Numbered from the stretch's first letter, positions 55,141 to 62,392 are shown. The stretch: 64,000 nt of DNA from Winogradskyella litoriviva (GCF_013249065.1 NZ_JABRWQ010000001.1:1-64000), one strand, 5' to 3'. Program-made: numbers and translations. The notes: generated from the sequence alone by a model not told the origin.

Positions 55141-55306
55141 CTTTATGTTCATTTTGTCTTGAAACAAAACGAACCAAAAATTCAAGTTGAAATGAGGAAT
55201 TTTTAAAACTTGTTCCACAGTTTTAAAACCTCAAAATGAAATCTAAATTTTTTCCAAGGATTCAAAAATTTTAAACGATTTCATTTTTTTATTCTGCATT
55301 TCAACG
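55141..55306. repeat. 166-bp structured repeat, copy A (upstream of paaZ)
   Basis: Aligns without gaps to 62227-62392, with about eight differences by eye. Internal inverted repeats: outer stem GTTGAAATG (55186-55194)/CATTTCAAC (55297-55305); hairpin AAAACTTGT-TCC-ACAGTTTT; second stem AAAATGAAATC (55233-55243)/GATTTCATTTT (55277-55287). The rest of the spacer between the thiolase and paaZ holds nothing else that I can see. Confidence 0.85.
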
Positions 55307-55366
55307 GTGACTATCAGCTATTTTGAGTCTAAAACCTATAACTGAATCGCCTATTTTCTAATTTCT

Positions 55367-56578
55367 TTATTCTACTCTTTCAATAATTGCTGCATAACCT
55401 TGTCCAACACCAATACACATGGTAACTAATGCATATTTTTTATTTTGCTCGTGTAATTCTAAAGCTGCTGAATATGCAACTCTTGCTCCTGTTACACCAA
55501 GCGGATGGCCAATTGCTATTGCTCCTCCGTTTGGATTAATTCTTGGGTCGTTATCTTCCAATCCCCAAGCACGAATGCAAGCCAATGCTTGTGCTGCAAA
55601 AGCTTCGTTAAGCTCGATAATATCTATATCATCCATGGTTAAACCTGCTTTTTCCAGTGCTTTATTTGAGGCTTGTACAGGTCCAATTCCCATGATTCTT
55701 GGCTCGACACCAACCACTGCAGAGCTTACTATTCTTGCCAATGGGTTAAGATTGTATTTTTTTACTGCATCTTCGGATGCTATGATAGTTGCTGCTGCTC
55801 CATCGTTTAATCCTGAAGAATTTCCTGCGGTTACGCTTCCGCCTTCTTTTTTAAAGGCTGCTCTTAGTTTTCCTAAAACTTCTAACGAGGTAGTTGGTTT
55901 TACAAATTCATCTTTTGAAAATTGTACTGGATCTTTTTTACGTTGTGGAATTTCTACAGTGACTATTTCTTTTGCTAAGCGACCATTTTCCTGTGCTTTG
56001 GTTGCCTTTTGTTGACTCCAAAGTGCAAATTTATCTTGGTCTTCACGAGAGATCTTATATTTTTCCACTAAGTTTTCTGCAGTCATTCCCATGCCGTCTG
56101 TACCATACATTTCTTGCATTTTCGGATTTATAAATCGCCATCCGAAAGTAGAATCATACATTTTAGAATCGCCTCCAAATGCGGATGATGGTTTTGCCAT
56201 GACGTATGGTCCGCGTGTCATGTTTTCTACTCCGCCAGAAATAAACACATCTCCATCGCCAGCTTTTATGGCTCTGTTTGCGTGAATAATTGCAGATAGT
56301 CCTGAACTGCATAATCGGTTTACGGTTTCTCCAGGAACTGTAAATGGTAATCCTGCTAAAAGTGAAGACATACGCGCTATATTACGATTGTCTTCTCCTG
56401 CTTGATTTGCACAACCCATTATCACATCGTCGTATGCTTCTTTTGGAATGTTTGGGTTACGTTTTACAATTTCTTGAATTACTAATGCGCCTAAATCGTC
56501 TGTTCTAACTGCAGATAATGTGCCTTTGTAGTTTCCTATTGGTGTTCTAATTCCGTCTATTATGTATGCTTCTTTCAT
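55367..56578 (-). CDS. paaJ: 3-oxoadipyl-CoA/acetyl-CoA thiolase
   Basis: 403 residues, thiolase fold. Catalytic Cys in NRLCSSGLSAI (about 89-99), His in GGAIAIGHPLGVTGARVAY (about 353-371), and second Cys in MCIGVGQGYA near the end. The ITRxD-like start DGIRTPIGNYKGTLS is typical of the PcaF/PaaJ group. It performs the thiolytic steps giving acetyl-CoA and succinyl-CoA. It lies between paaI and paaZ in the cluster. A hairpin repeat ends 6 bases before its ATG. Confidence 0.9.
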   Translation of the reverse strand: MKEAYIIDGIRTPIGNYKGTLSAVRTDDLGALVIQEIVKRNPNIPKEAYDDVIMGCANQAGEDNRNIARMSSLLAGLPFTVPGETVNRLCSSGLSAIIHANRAIKAGDGDVFISGGVENMTRGPYVMAKPSSAFGGDSKMYDSTFGWRFINPKMQEMYGTDGMGMTAENLVEKYKISREDQDKFALWSQQKATKAQENGRLAKEIVTVEIPQRKKDPVQFSKDEFVKPTTSLEVLGKLRAAFKKEGGSVTAGNSSGLNDGAAATIIASEDAVKKYNLNPLARIVSSAVVGVEPRIMGIGPVQASNKALEKAGLTMDDIDIIELNEAFAAQALACIRAWGLEDNDPRINPNGGAIAIGHPLGVTGARVAYSAALELHEQNKKYALVTMCIGVGQGYAAIIERVE

Positions 56579-56584
56579 CTTAAA

Positions 56585-56605
56585 TGCCTGCGAAAGCAGG
56601 TATCT
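56585..56605 (-). repeat. hairpin repeat directly upstream of the thiolase gene
   Basis: Minus strand AGATACCTGCTTTCGCAGGC: arms CCTGC/GCAGG around TTTC, 6 bases before the ATG. Confidence 0.7.
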
Positions 56606-56626
56606 TTTAATTATTACTATTCTTTT

Positions 56627-56715
56627 TGGCGTTACCTAAAGGTCGGGCTTTCGGCAGTCGCTTTTTTTGAGAAAAACAAAAAAGAGCTTCAACAAATGCC
56701 TCAATCCCTAACGCA
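56627..56715 (+). repeat. GGCGTTACC/CTAACGCA dispersed repeat, copy 2
   Basis: Starts TGGCGTTACC, contains GGTCGGGCTTTCGG and an AAAAA/TTTTT-rich hairpin, and ends CCCTAACGCA. Related to 46290-46375 in the opposite orientation. Confidence 0.75.
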
Positions 56716-56765
56716 CTTACTTGTTATGTTTTTCCTTAGCCTAAGTTTATTTTCTTTTAACTAAG

Positions 56766-56788
56766 AGATTCCTGCCTTCGCAGGAATT
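56766..56788 (-). repeat. TTCCTGC palindrome at the paaI stop
   Basis: GATTCCTGC...GCAGGAATTA: same arms as the GTCA-tagged family but lacking the tetranucleotide; it overlaps the paaI stop codon. Confidence 0.7.
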
Positions 56789-57191
56789 AGTTCCAATCTT
56801 TTTGAGTTCTATAAACAACACCTTTAAAAAGCGCTACTAATTCATCTCCTCTTTTTACTTTAATAATATTGAAGCCTAATTTATTTTTTACGTTTTCTAT
56901 AACAGATTCTGCGGTTAAATAATCACCTTCTTCTAAAGCCTCAATATGGTTAATGCTTGTTTCTATTGATACTGCATATTTACCATGTGTATTTGCTGCA
57001 AATCCGAATGCTGTATCCGCTAAGGAATAGCTAATACCTCCATGTGCTTTACCCATACTGTTTAGCATTTCTTTTCTTACAGTCATCGCAACTTTACATC
57101 TACCAATTTCGCATTCTAGAATTTCTATTCCTAGCCACGTGCTATACGCATCTTGGGAAAGCATTTTTTGTGGAATAGCTTCGCCTTTCAT
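56787..57191 (-). CDS. paaI: hydroxyphenylacetyl-CoA thioesterase PaaI
   Basis: 134 residues, hotdog fold: LGIEILECEIGRCKVAMTVR, then the active-site helix GKAHGGISYSLADTAFGFAANTHG (about 54-77) and SINHIEALEEGDYLTAES. PaaI removes CoA from stalled aryl-CoA intermediates. Its ATG directly abuts the paaH stop, so they are co-translated. Confidence 0.93.
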   Translation of the reverse strand: MKGEAIPQKMLSQDAYSTWLGIEILECEIGRCKVAMTVRKEMLNSMGKAHGGISYSLADTAFGFAANTHGKYAVSIETSINHIEALEEGDYLTAESVIENVKNKLGFNIIKVKRGDELVALFKGVVYRTQKDWN

Positions 57192-58346
57192 TTAAAAAAA
57201 GGTTTTATTTTCTCTGTTCATTCTACGTAATAAAGGACTACAACGGTATCTATCTTCATGGTATTCGTTATATAATTCGTCTAATTTAGACACACACCAA
57301 TCGATACCTTTCTCGTCTGCCCAAGCCAATAATCCTTTAGGATAGTTGACACCTTTGGTCATAGCATTATCTATGTCTTCTGCTGAAGCAATATTTAAGA
57401 ATAGTGCATCTGCTGCTTCGTTGATTAGCATGACTAAAACTCTGTTGAAAATAGTTTTAGATAATACTGCATCTTTTGTTGGTTCTGGTTTTACTGCTCC
57501 TTCAGAATAATCGTAATAACCTTTTCCTGATTTTCGTCCTAAATATCCTGCTTCACTTAATCGTTTCTGTGTAAAGCTTGGCTTGTATCTTGGGTCGAAA
57601 TAAAAAGCGGTAAATACGGTTTCGGTTACTGTGTAATTGACATCGTTTCCTATAAAGTCCATCAACTCAAATGGTCCCATTCTGAAACCACCTAAACTTT
57701 TCAAACTGTAATCTATGGTTGCGAAATCTGCTAATCCTTCTTCGTAAATTCTTAGTGATTCGCCATAAAAAGGTCTTGCTACTCTGTTTACTATAAATCC
57801 TGGAGTGTCTTTAGCTACTGCTACTACTTTTTTCCAATCGGAAATCGTTTGTATTGACTTTTTAAGAACTTCTTTTGAGGTTTGGATGGCTGGAATAACT
57901 TCCACTAATTTCATTAAAGGTGCTGGATTGAAAAAATGAATTCCGACGCAGCGTTCTGGTTTTTCTAATGATGCAGCTATGGAAGCAATGGATAAACTAG
58001 ACGTGTTTGAAGCGATGATACAATCGTCTGCAACATAACTTTCTAATTCTGAAAAAACTTTCTTTTTAATCTCTAAATTTTCAATTATTGCTTCAATTGT
58101 TAAGTTAGAATCTGCTAGATCCTTTAAAGTATCGACGTATGAAATATTAGATTGAATTCTGTTTTTTTCTTCAGTATCTATTCGTCCTTTTTCAATAAGA
58201 CGATTTAAAATTTTCTCTAAATTTGCTTTAGCTTTATCCAATGCTGCTTGATTAGTATCGTATAATTTAACTGTACAACCAGAAGTTGCTGCGACTTGCG
58301 CGATGCCACTTCCCATGGTTCCTGAACCTATTATTCCTATGTTCAT
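57192..58346 (-). CDS. paaH: 3-hydroxyacyl-CoA dehydrogenase PaaH
   Basis: 384 residues from the ATG at 58346. An ATG at 58391 would add MSFLQRQESTIKVKN, which is translated from a palindromic repeat and is rejected. Rossmann motif GIIGSGTMGSGIAQ at the start; active-site region GIHFFNPAPLMKLVEVIP (about 125-142); KDTPGFIVNRVARPFYGE (about 180). The extended C-terminal domain has two HCDH_C-like parts. It oxidises the 3-hydroxyadipyl-CoA intermediate. paaI follows with no gap. Confidence 0.94.
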   Translation of the reverse strand: MNIGIIGSGTMGSGIAQVAATSGCTVKLYDTNQAALDKAKANLEKILNRLIEKGRIDTEEKNRIQSNISYVDTLKDLADSNLTIEAIIENLEIKKKVFSELESYVADDCIIASNTSSLSIASIAASLEKPERCVGIHFFNPAPLMKLVEVIPAIQTSKEVLKKSIQTISDWKKVVAVAKDTPGFIVNRVARPFYGESLRIYEEGLADFATIDYSLKSLGGFRMGPFELMDFIGNDVNYTVTETVFTAFYFDPRYKPSFTQKRLSEAGYLGRKSGKGYYDYSEGAVKPEPTKDAVLSKTIFNRVLVMLINEAADALFLNIASAEDIDNAMTKGVNYPKGLLAWADEKGIDWCVSKLDELYNEYHEDRYRCSPLLRRMNRENKTFF

Positions 58347-58364
58347 GTTTTTTACTTTTATTGT

Positions 58365-58435
58365 GGATTCCTGCCTTTGCAGGAATGACAAAACTGTTTC
58401 TTTTTTATAAGATCCTGAAACGAGTTCAGGATGAC
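58365..58435 (-). repeat. two GTCA-tagged palindromes upstream of paaH
   Basis: 58365-58389 is the TTCCTGC type (minus orientation, starting GTCATTCC). 58411-58435 is a different palindrome, GATCCTGAA...TTCAGGATGAC, which read on the minus strand also starts GTCA. They fill the spacer between the dehydratase-like gene and paaH. Confidence 0.75.
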
Positions 58436-58439
58436 AAAC

Positions 58440-59375
58440 CTAAAATGGTAGGTTTGTCACATCTACATTACCGCCAGACAAAATAATGCCGATGTTTTTA
58501 TTTTTAAATTCTTCTTTGTTTTTTAAAACTGCTGCAAAAGGAACAGCGCATGAAGGTTCAATAATAATCTTCATGCGTTCCCAAATTAATTGCATAGCAT
58601 TTATAATTTCATCTTCTTCAACACGAATAATCTTATCCACATATTTTTGAATAATCGGAAAATTACGATCACCTAAATGCGTTCTTAATCCATCAGCAAC
58701 GGTATGAAAACTCTCGTTAGTTTCTATTTTACCTGAAATTAATGAGCGATAAGCATCATCTGCTTCCATAGGTTCTCCTCCAATCACTTTACAGTTGTTT
58801 GAAAAGTAGTGTGCTGCCAGCGCTGTGCCTGCAATTAATCCTCCTCCTCCAACTGGTGTTAAAATTAAATCTAAATTTGGTTGTTCTTCTAACAACTCAA
58901 TTGCTGCTGTACTGTTTCCGTAAATGACCTCATCTTGATTTGATGGATGTAAAAATGTCGCTCCTTTTTCTTCTTTTATGCTATTAGCAGTTGCTTCTCT
59001 TGCTTGAGGTGTCGAATCACATTCTATGATTTCTCCTTCATACGTCCTAACACCATCTTTTTTGACTTGAGGTGCATTTTCTGGCATTACAATATAAGCT
59101 TTAACTCCTAGTTTTTTAGCTGCTAATGAAACTGCTTGCGCAAAATTACCAGAGGAATGTGTGACTACGCCTCGTTTCCTTTCTTCCTGAGAAAGCGATA
59201 GAATTGCGTTGGCTGCTCCACGCATTTTAAAGGCTCCCATTTTTTGGAAATTTTCACACTTAAAATACAAATTACAACCAGCTTTTTCATCTAATAATTG
59301 TGATGTTAACACAGGTGTTTTGTGAATAAATGGTTTTATTCGGTTGTGGGCTTGTATGAGAGTTTGTTTGTTCAT
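58440..59375 (-). CDS. PLP-dependent threonine/serine dehydratase-like enzyme in the paa operon
   Basis: 311 residues, fold type II. PLP-lysine segment FKCENFQKMGAFKMRGAANA (about 38-57), SSGNFAQAVSLAAK, the Gly-rich phosphate loop TPVGGGGLIAGTALA (about 172-186) and a terminal SGGNVDV. No regulatory ACT domain, so it is the catabolic/serine-racemase-like type (also resembling threo-3-hydroxyaspartate ammonia-lyase). It has no known role in phenylacetate breakdown but lies in the same orientation between paaG and paaH. Confidence 0.88.
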   Translation of the reverse strand: MNKQTLIQAHNRIKPFIHKTPVLTSQLLDEKAGCNLYFKCENFQKMGAFKMRGAANAILSLSQEERKRGVVTHSSGNFAQAVSLAAKKLGVKAYIVMPENAPQVKKDGVRTYEGEIIECDSTPQAREATANSIKEEKGATFLHPSNQDEVIYGNSTAAIELLEEQPNLDLILTPVGGGGLIAGTALAAHYFSNNCKVIGGEPMEADDAYRSLISGKIETNESFHTVADGLRTHLGDRNFPIIQKYVDKIIRVEEDEIINAMQLIWERMKIIIEPSCAVPFAAVLKNKEEFKNKNIGIILSGGNVDVTNLPF

Positions 59376-59380
59376 ATTTG

Positions 59381-59426
59381 TTCTCGATACAAAATTGCTA
59401 AAAAAAACAATTTCACTCGAACTAAC
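59381..59426 (-). repeat. TCGAGTG/TATCGAGAAC-type palindrome
   Basis: TTCTCGATAC...CACTCGAACTAAC; minus-strand reading starts GTTAGTTCGAGTG, a one-base variant of the GTCA tag. Confidence 0.65.
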
Positions 59427-59432
59427 GTTAAT

Positions 59433-60212
59433 CTAGTTCCCTTTGAATTTTGGTTGACGTTTTTCTATAAATGCTGCCACGCCTTCTGCATAATCTTTGC
59501 TTTGTGCTGCTTCTATTTGTAATTTAGATTCTAAAGCTAATTGCGATTCTAAATCGTTTGTCATGGATTTATTGAATAATTCTTTAATTAAACCTAATGC
59601 TTTGGTTGGCATATTTGCTAGTTTTAAAGCTAGCTTATTAATTATTTCTTGGAATTCTTCAGTTGGAACACATTTATAAATCATTCCCATTTTCTCCGCT
59701 TCTTCAGCTCCAATTTTATCACCTAACATTGCTAGTGCTAATGCTTTTTGAAAACCAATAAGTCTTGGTAAAAAGAATGTTCCCGCACTATCTGGCACTA
59801 AACCAATTAAGCTAAAGGCTTGAATGAAGCTTACTTTTTCGTGAGCGACAACTACATCACAAGCTAAAGCGATATTGGCTCCTGCTCCTGCTGCTACACC
59901 ATTGACTGCTGCAATAATTGGTTTTTTGATAGCACGAATTCTTGTGATGATTGGATTGTAATGCTCGTCTAATATTTTTTTGAATCCTGGATTTAAATCT
60001 GGATCTGTAACTTCTTTTAAATCTTGTCCAGCACAAAACGCTTTTCCGTTTCCTGTAAGCACAATTGCTCTTACTTCATCGTTTTTTTCGCAAGCGTCTA
60101 ATGTATCGTGTAATAAAAATGCCATTTCACGATTGAAACTATTAAATACTTCTGTTCTATTTAGCGTGATATACGCTACTTTGTTTTCAATTTTAAGCTG
60201 AATGCTTTCCAT
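59433..60212 (-). CDS. paaG: 1,2-epoxyphenylacetyl-CoA isomerase PaaG
   Basis: 259 residues, crotonase fold. NSFNREMAFLLHD, GNGKAFCAGQDLKEV (about 55-69), NGVAAGAGANIALACDVV and GLVPDSAGTFFLPRLIG (about 134-150) follow E. coli PaaG, including the catalytic Asp in VPDSAGT. The crotonase Glu pair is absent, as expected for this isomerase. It converts the ring epoxide to the oxepin. The gene ends with the PKFKG tail of the family. Confidence 0.93.
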   Translation of the reverse strand: MESIQLKIENKVAYITLNRTEVFNSFNREMAFLLHDTLDACEKNDEVRAIVLTGNGKAFCAGQDLKEVTDPDLNPGFKKILDEHYNPIITRIRAIKKPIIAAVNGVAAGAGANIALACDVVVAHEKVSFIQAFSLIGLVPDSAGTFFLPRLIGFQKALALAMLGDKIGAEEAEKMGMIYKCVPTEEFQEIINKLALKLANMPTKALGLIKELFNKSMTNDLESQLALESKLQIEAAQSKDYAEGVAAFIEKRQPKFKGN

Positions 60213-60229
60213 ATAATTTCTTTAATTGT

Positions 60230-60365
60230 GGATTCCTGCCTTCGCAGGAATGACAAAACACTGTTTTTATTTAGGTTCTCGATACAAAATTGCAAAAAAG
60301 CAATTTCACTCGAACTGACGTAACTTTCTAATTTTGATGAGATCCTGAAATCAGTTCAGGATGAC
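60230..60365 (-). repeat. three different GTCA-tagged palindromes in the paaD-paaG spacer
   Basis: 60230-60254 TTCCTGC type; 60275-60319 TTCTCGATAC...CTCGAACTGAC type; 60341-60365 GATCCTGAAATCAGTTCAGGATGAC type. Read on the minus strand all three begin GTCA followed by a different palindrome. Confidence 0.8.
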
Positions 60366-60374
60366 AACAAGTTG

Positions 60375-60929
60375 TCATTTCAAACATTTAAAATAGTCAA
60401 AAGGTTCTTGGCAATCGTCACACTGAAATTGTGCTTTACATGCTGTGGAACCAAACTGACTTACTAATCTTGTATTTGTGGAACCACAATTAGTACATTT
60501 TACTAATCGTTTTCCATTTAATAGCACATCTTTATCTGCTTCTGCATTTAAAGGTGCTGCAATTCCGTAATCTTCTAATGCTTTACGACCTCTTGGTGTA
60601 ATCCAATCGGTTGTCCAAGCTGGATGCAAAATCAAATCAATTTCGGATTCGTATCCTGCTTTTTTTAAAGCTGCTTTTATATCGTCTCCAATGACATCCA
60701 TTGCTGGACAGCCACTATAGGTTGGTGTAATTTGAACTTTAACAATGTTATTTTCGATAACAGCAGAACGTACAACTCCCATATCCATGATGGATAATAC
60801 TGGGATTTCTGGATCAGACACTTTTTCCAGAATTGGAATTAAAGACACATTTATTTCTGAAGCCCCTTCTAGCTTCCCCAAAGGGGAAGAACTCTTACTC
60901 GAATGTTGTATGTCTTTAACTTTATTCAT
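60375..60929 (-). CDS. paaD: phenylacetyl-CoA epoxidase subunit PaaD
   Basis: 184 residues (about 165 is usual). Residues about 30-130 are the MIP18/DUF59-type domain (VSDPEIPVLSIMDMGVVR; YSGCPAMDVIGDDI). A C-terminal zinc-ribbon-like part has CTNCGSTNTRLVSQFGSTACKAQFQCDDCQEPF with four Cys. It is needed for maturation or activity of the PaaABCE epoxidase. The first ~27 residues (with SSPLGKLEGA) are encoded by a palindromic-repeat pair that spans 60862-60966, so the natural N-terminus has been replaced or extended. Confidence 0.92.
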   Translation of the reverse strand: MNKVKDIQHSSKSSSPLGKLEGASEINVSLIPILEKVSDPEIPVLSIMDMGVVRSAVIENNIVKVQITPTYSGCPAMDVIGDDIKAALKKAGYESEIDLILHPAWTTDWITPRGRKALEDYGIAAPLNAEADKDVLLNGKRLVKCTNCGSTNTRLVSQFGSTACKAQFQCDDCQEPFDYFKCLK

Positions 60930-60966
60930 AATCGTTTCTTCCCTTTGGGAAGATTAAGATGGGCTT
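60862..60966. repeat. BIME-like pair of palindromes covering the 5' end of paaD and the stop of paaC
   Basis: Left unit 60862-60891 (GCCCCTTCT...TTCCCCAAAGGGGAA) and right unit 60936-60966 (TTCTTCCCTTTGGGAAG...GATGGGCTTT) are inverted copies. The element contains the paaD start codon and reaches the paaC stop. Confidence 0.8.
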
Positions 60967-61718
60967 TACCATTCCATATTTGGATAGGTACGTTGCATGT
61001 ATTGTAAATCGCTCAATAAATATCCTAAATGTTCTGTATGAATGCCTTGTTTTCCACCTTTTTGGAAGTATTTAGATTCTGGTACTTCTAAAATAGACTC
61101 TAGCAATAAATCACTAACATTTTTATAATAGGCTTCTTTTAATTTGGTAACATCAACACCTATTCCTTCTTCAACCATTGCTTTATCTGCTTCTGTTTGA
61201 TGAAACAATTCATCTGTATACGTCCACAAATCATTTATAGCTTCTTGCATTTTAGCTTTACTTTCTTCTGTTCCATCTCCTAAACGTTTTACCCAATCTG
61301 AAGAAAAACGTTCGTGATAACTCACTTCTTTTATACACTTATTAGCGATAGCTGATAAGGTTAAATCTGCACTTTTCTGTAATTCCTTTAAAAACGCTAA
61401 GTGATAAACATCGAATAAAAACTGACGTCCTAATGTGTAGGCAAAATTTGTATTAGGTTGTTCTACAAGTAATACGTTTTTATAATCGCGTTCTTTACGA
61501 AGCATTGCAATATCATCTTCTGTTCTTTCATCTCCTGCAATTTTTGCAGCATATTGAAAGTAGCTGCGTACTTGACCGAATAAGTCTAATGAAATATTTG
61601 TGCAAGCGATGTCTGTTTCTAGGCTTGGTCCATGACCTGTAAGTTCTCCTAATCTTTGACCGAGCATAAGACTGTTGTCTGCGATGCCTAGGATGTAATT
61701 GTATAAGTTTTGTTTCAT
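60966..61718 (-). CDS. paaC: phenylacetyl-CoA epoxidase subunit PaaC
   Basis: 250 residues, ferritin-like fold. LGIADNSLMLGQRLGELTGHGP (about 10-31), SLDLFGQVRSYFQYAA, KEVSYHERFSSDWVKRLGDGTEESKAKM (about 128-155) and GKQGIHTEHLGYLLSDLQYMQRTYPNMEW at the end follow PaaC. It is the structural partner of the catalytic PaaA in the multicomponent di-iron epoxidase. A hairpin repeat ends 6 bases before the ATG. Confidence 0.95.
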   Translation of the reverse strand: MKQNLYNYILGIADNSLMLGQRLGELTGHGPSLETDIACTNISLDLFGQVRSYFQYAAKIAGDERTEDDIAMLRKERDYKNVLLVEQPNTNFAYTLGRQFLFDVYHLAFLKELQKSADLTLSAIANKCIKEVSYHERFSSDWVKRLGDGTEESKAKMQEAINDLWTYTDELFHQTEADKAMVEEGIGVDVTKLKEAYYKNVSDLLLESILEVPESKYFQKGGKQGIHTEHLGYLLSDLQYMQRTYPNMEW

Positions 61719-61724
61719 CTTCAG

Positions 61725-61745
61725 TGCCCACGAAAGTAGGTATCT
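61725..61745 (-). repeat. hairpin repeat directly upstream of paaC
   Basis: Minus strand AGATACCTACTTTCGTGGGC: arms CCTAC/GTGGG (one G·T) around TTTC, 6 bases before the paaC ATG. Confidence 0.7.
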
Positions 61746-61754
61746 TTTTAATTA

Positions 61755-61886
61755 CTTCTCGATACGATTTGCTCGTTCTCACAAATCACTCGAAGTGACG
61801 TTTTATTTATAGCTTTTGTAACTCTTCGACAAGCTCAGAGTGACATTTATGTTCAATTTGTGAGATTCCTTTTTTCAAAGGAATTT
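61755..61886 (-). repeat. cluster of three palindromes between paaB and paaC
   Basis: 61755-61799 is the TTCTCGATAC...CGAAGTGAC type; 61821-61844 is ACTCTTCGACAAGCTCAGAG followed by TGAC; 61864-61886 is a degenerate GATTCCTTT...AAAGGAAT copy. The first two begin GTCA when read on the minus strand. Confidence 0.75.
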
Positions 61887-61887
61887 G

Positions 61888-62175
61888 TTACATATGTTTT
61901 ACTTCGTCTGGTAAATCGTAAAATGTTGGATGACGATATACTTTGTCTTGAGCAGGCTCAAACATTTCGCCATTATTTTCAGGATTAGATGCTGTGATGT
62001 GCTTAGATTCTACCACCCAAATACTAACACCTTCACTTCGTCTTGTGTATACATCACGTGCATTTTCTAAAGCCATATCTTCATCTGCAGCGTGTAAACT
62101 TCCGCAGTGTCTGTGTTCTAATCCGTTTTTACTTCTTACGAAGACTTCCCATAAGGGCCAATTTTTTGTTGACAT
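61888..62175 (-). CDS. paaB: phenylacetyl-CoA epoxidase subunit PaaB
   Basis: 95 residues, the family length: WPLWEVFVRSKNGLEHRHCGSLHA (about 6-29), ADEDMALENARDVYTRRSEGVSIWVV and a C-terminal FYDLPDEVKHM. It bridges the PaaAC core in the epoxidase complex. A hairpin repeat ends 9 bases before its ATG. Confidence 0.95.
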   Translation of the reverse strand: MSTKNWPLWEVFVRSKNGLEHRHCGSLHAADEDMALENARDVYTRRSEGVSIWVVESKHITASNPENNGEMFEPAQDKVYRHPTFYDLPDEVKHM

Positions 62176-62184
62176 AATTTCTAA

Positions 62185-62205
62185 TGCCTGTGAAAACAGG
62201 TATCT
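62185..62205 (-). repeat. hairpin repeat directly upstream of paaB
   Basis: Minus strand AGATACCTGTTTTCACAGGC: arms CCTGT/ACAGG around TTTC, 9 bases before the paaB ATG. Confidence 0.7.
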
Positions 62206-62226
62206 TGTTAATTATATTTCTTTTTT

Positions 62227-62392
62227 CTTTATGTTCATTTTGTCTTGAAACAAAACGAACCAAAAGTTCAAGTTGAAATGAGGAATTTTTAAAACTTCTT
62301 TTAGAGTTTTAAAACCTCAAAATGAAATCTAAATTTTTTCCAAGGCTTCAAAAATTCTTAACGATTTCATTTTTTTATTCTGCATTTCAACG
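62227..62392. repeat. 166-bp structured repeat, copy B (between paaA and paaB)
   Basis: Same orientation as copy A (55141-55306). The small hairpin here is AAAACTTCT-TTT-AGAGTTTT, where a G:C pair of copy A is replaced by C:G. The two larger stems are unchanged. Confidence 0.85.

Noticed and set aside
58347..58391. N-terminal extension of PaaH (15 residues)
   Set aside because: It is the translation of the palindromic repeat at 58365-58389; the Rossmann fold starts right after the ATG at 58346.
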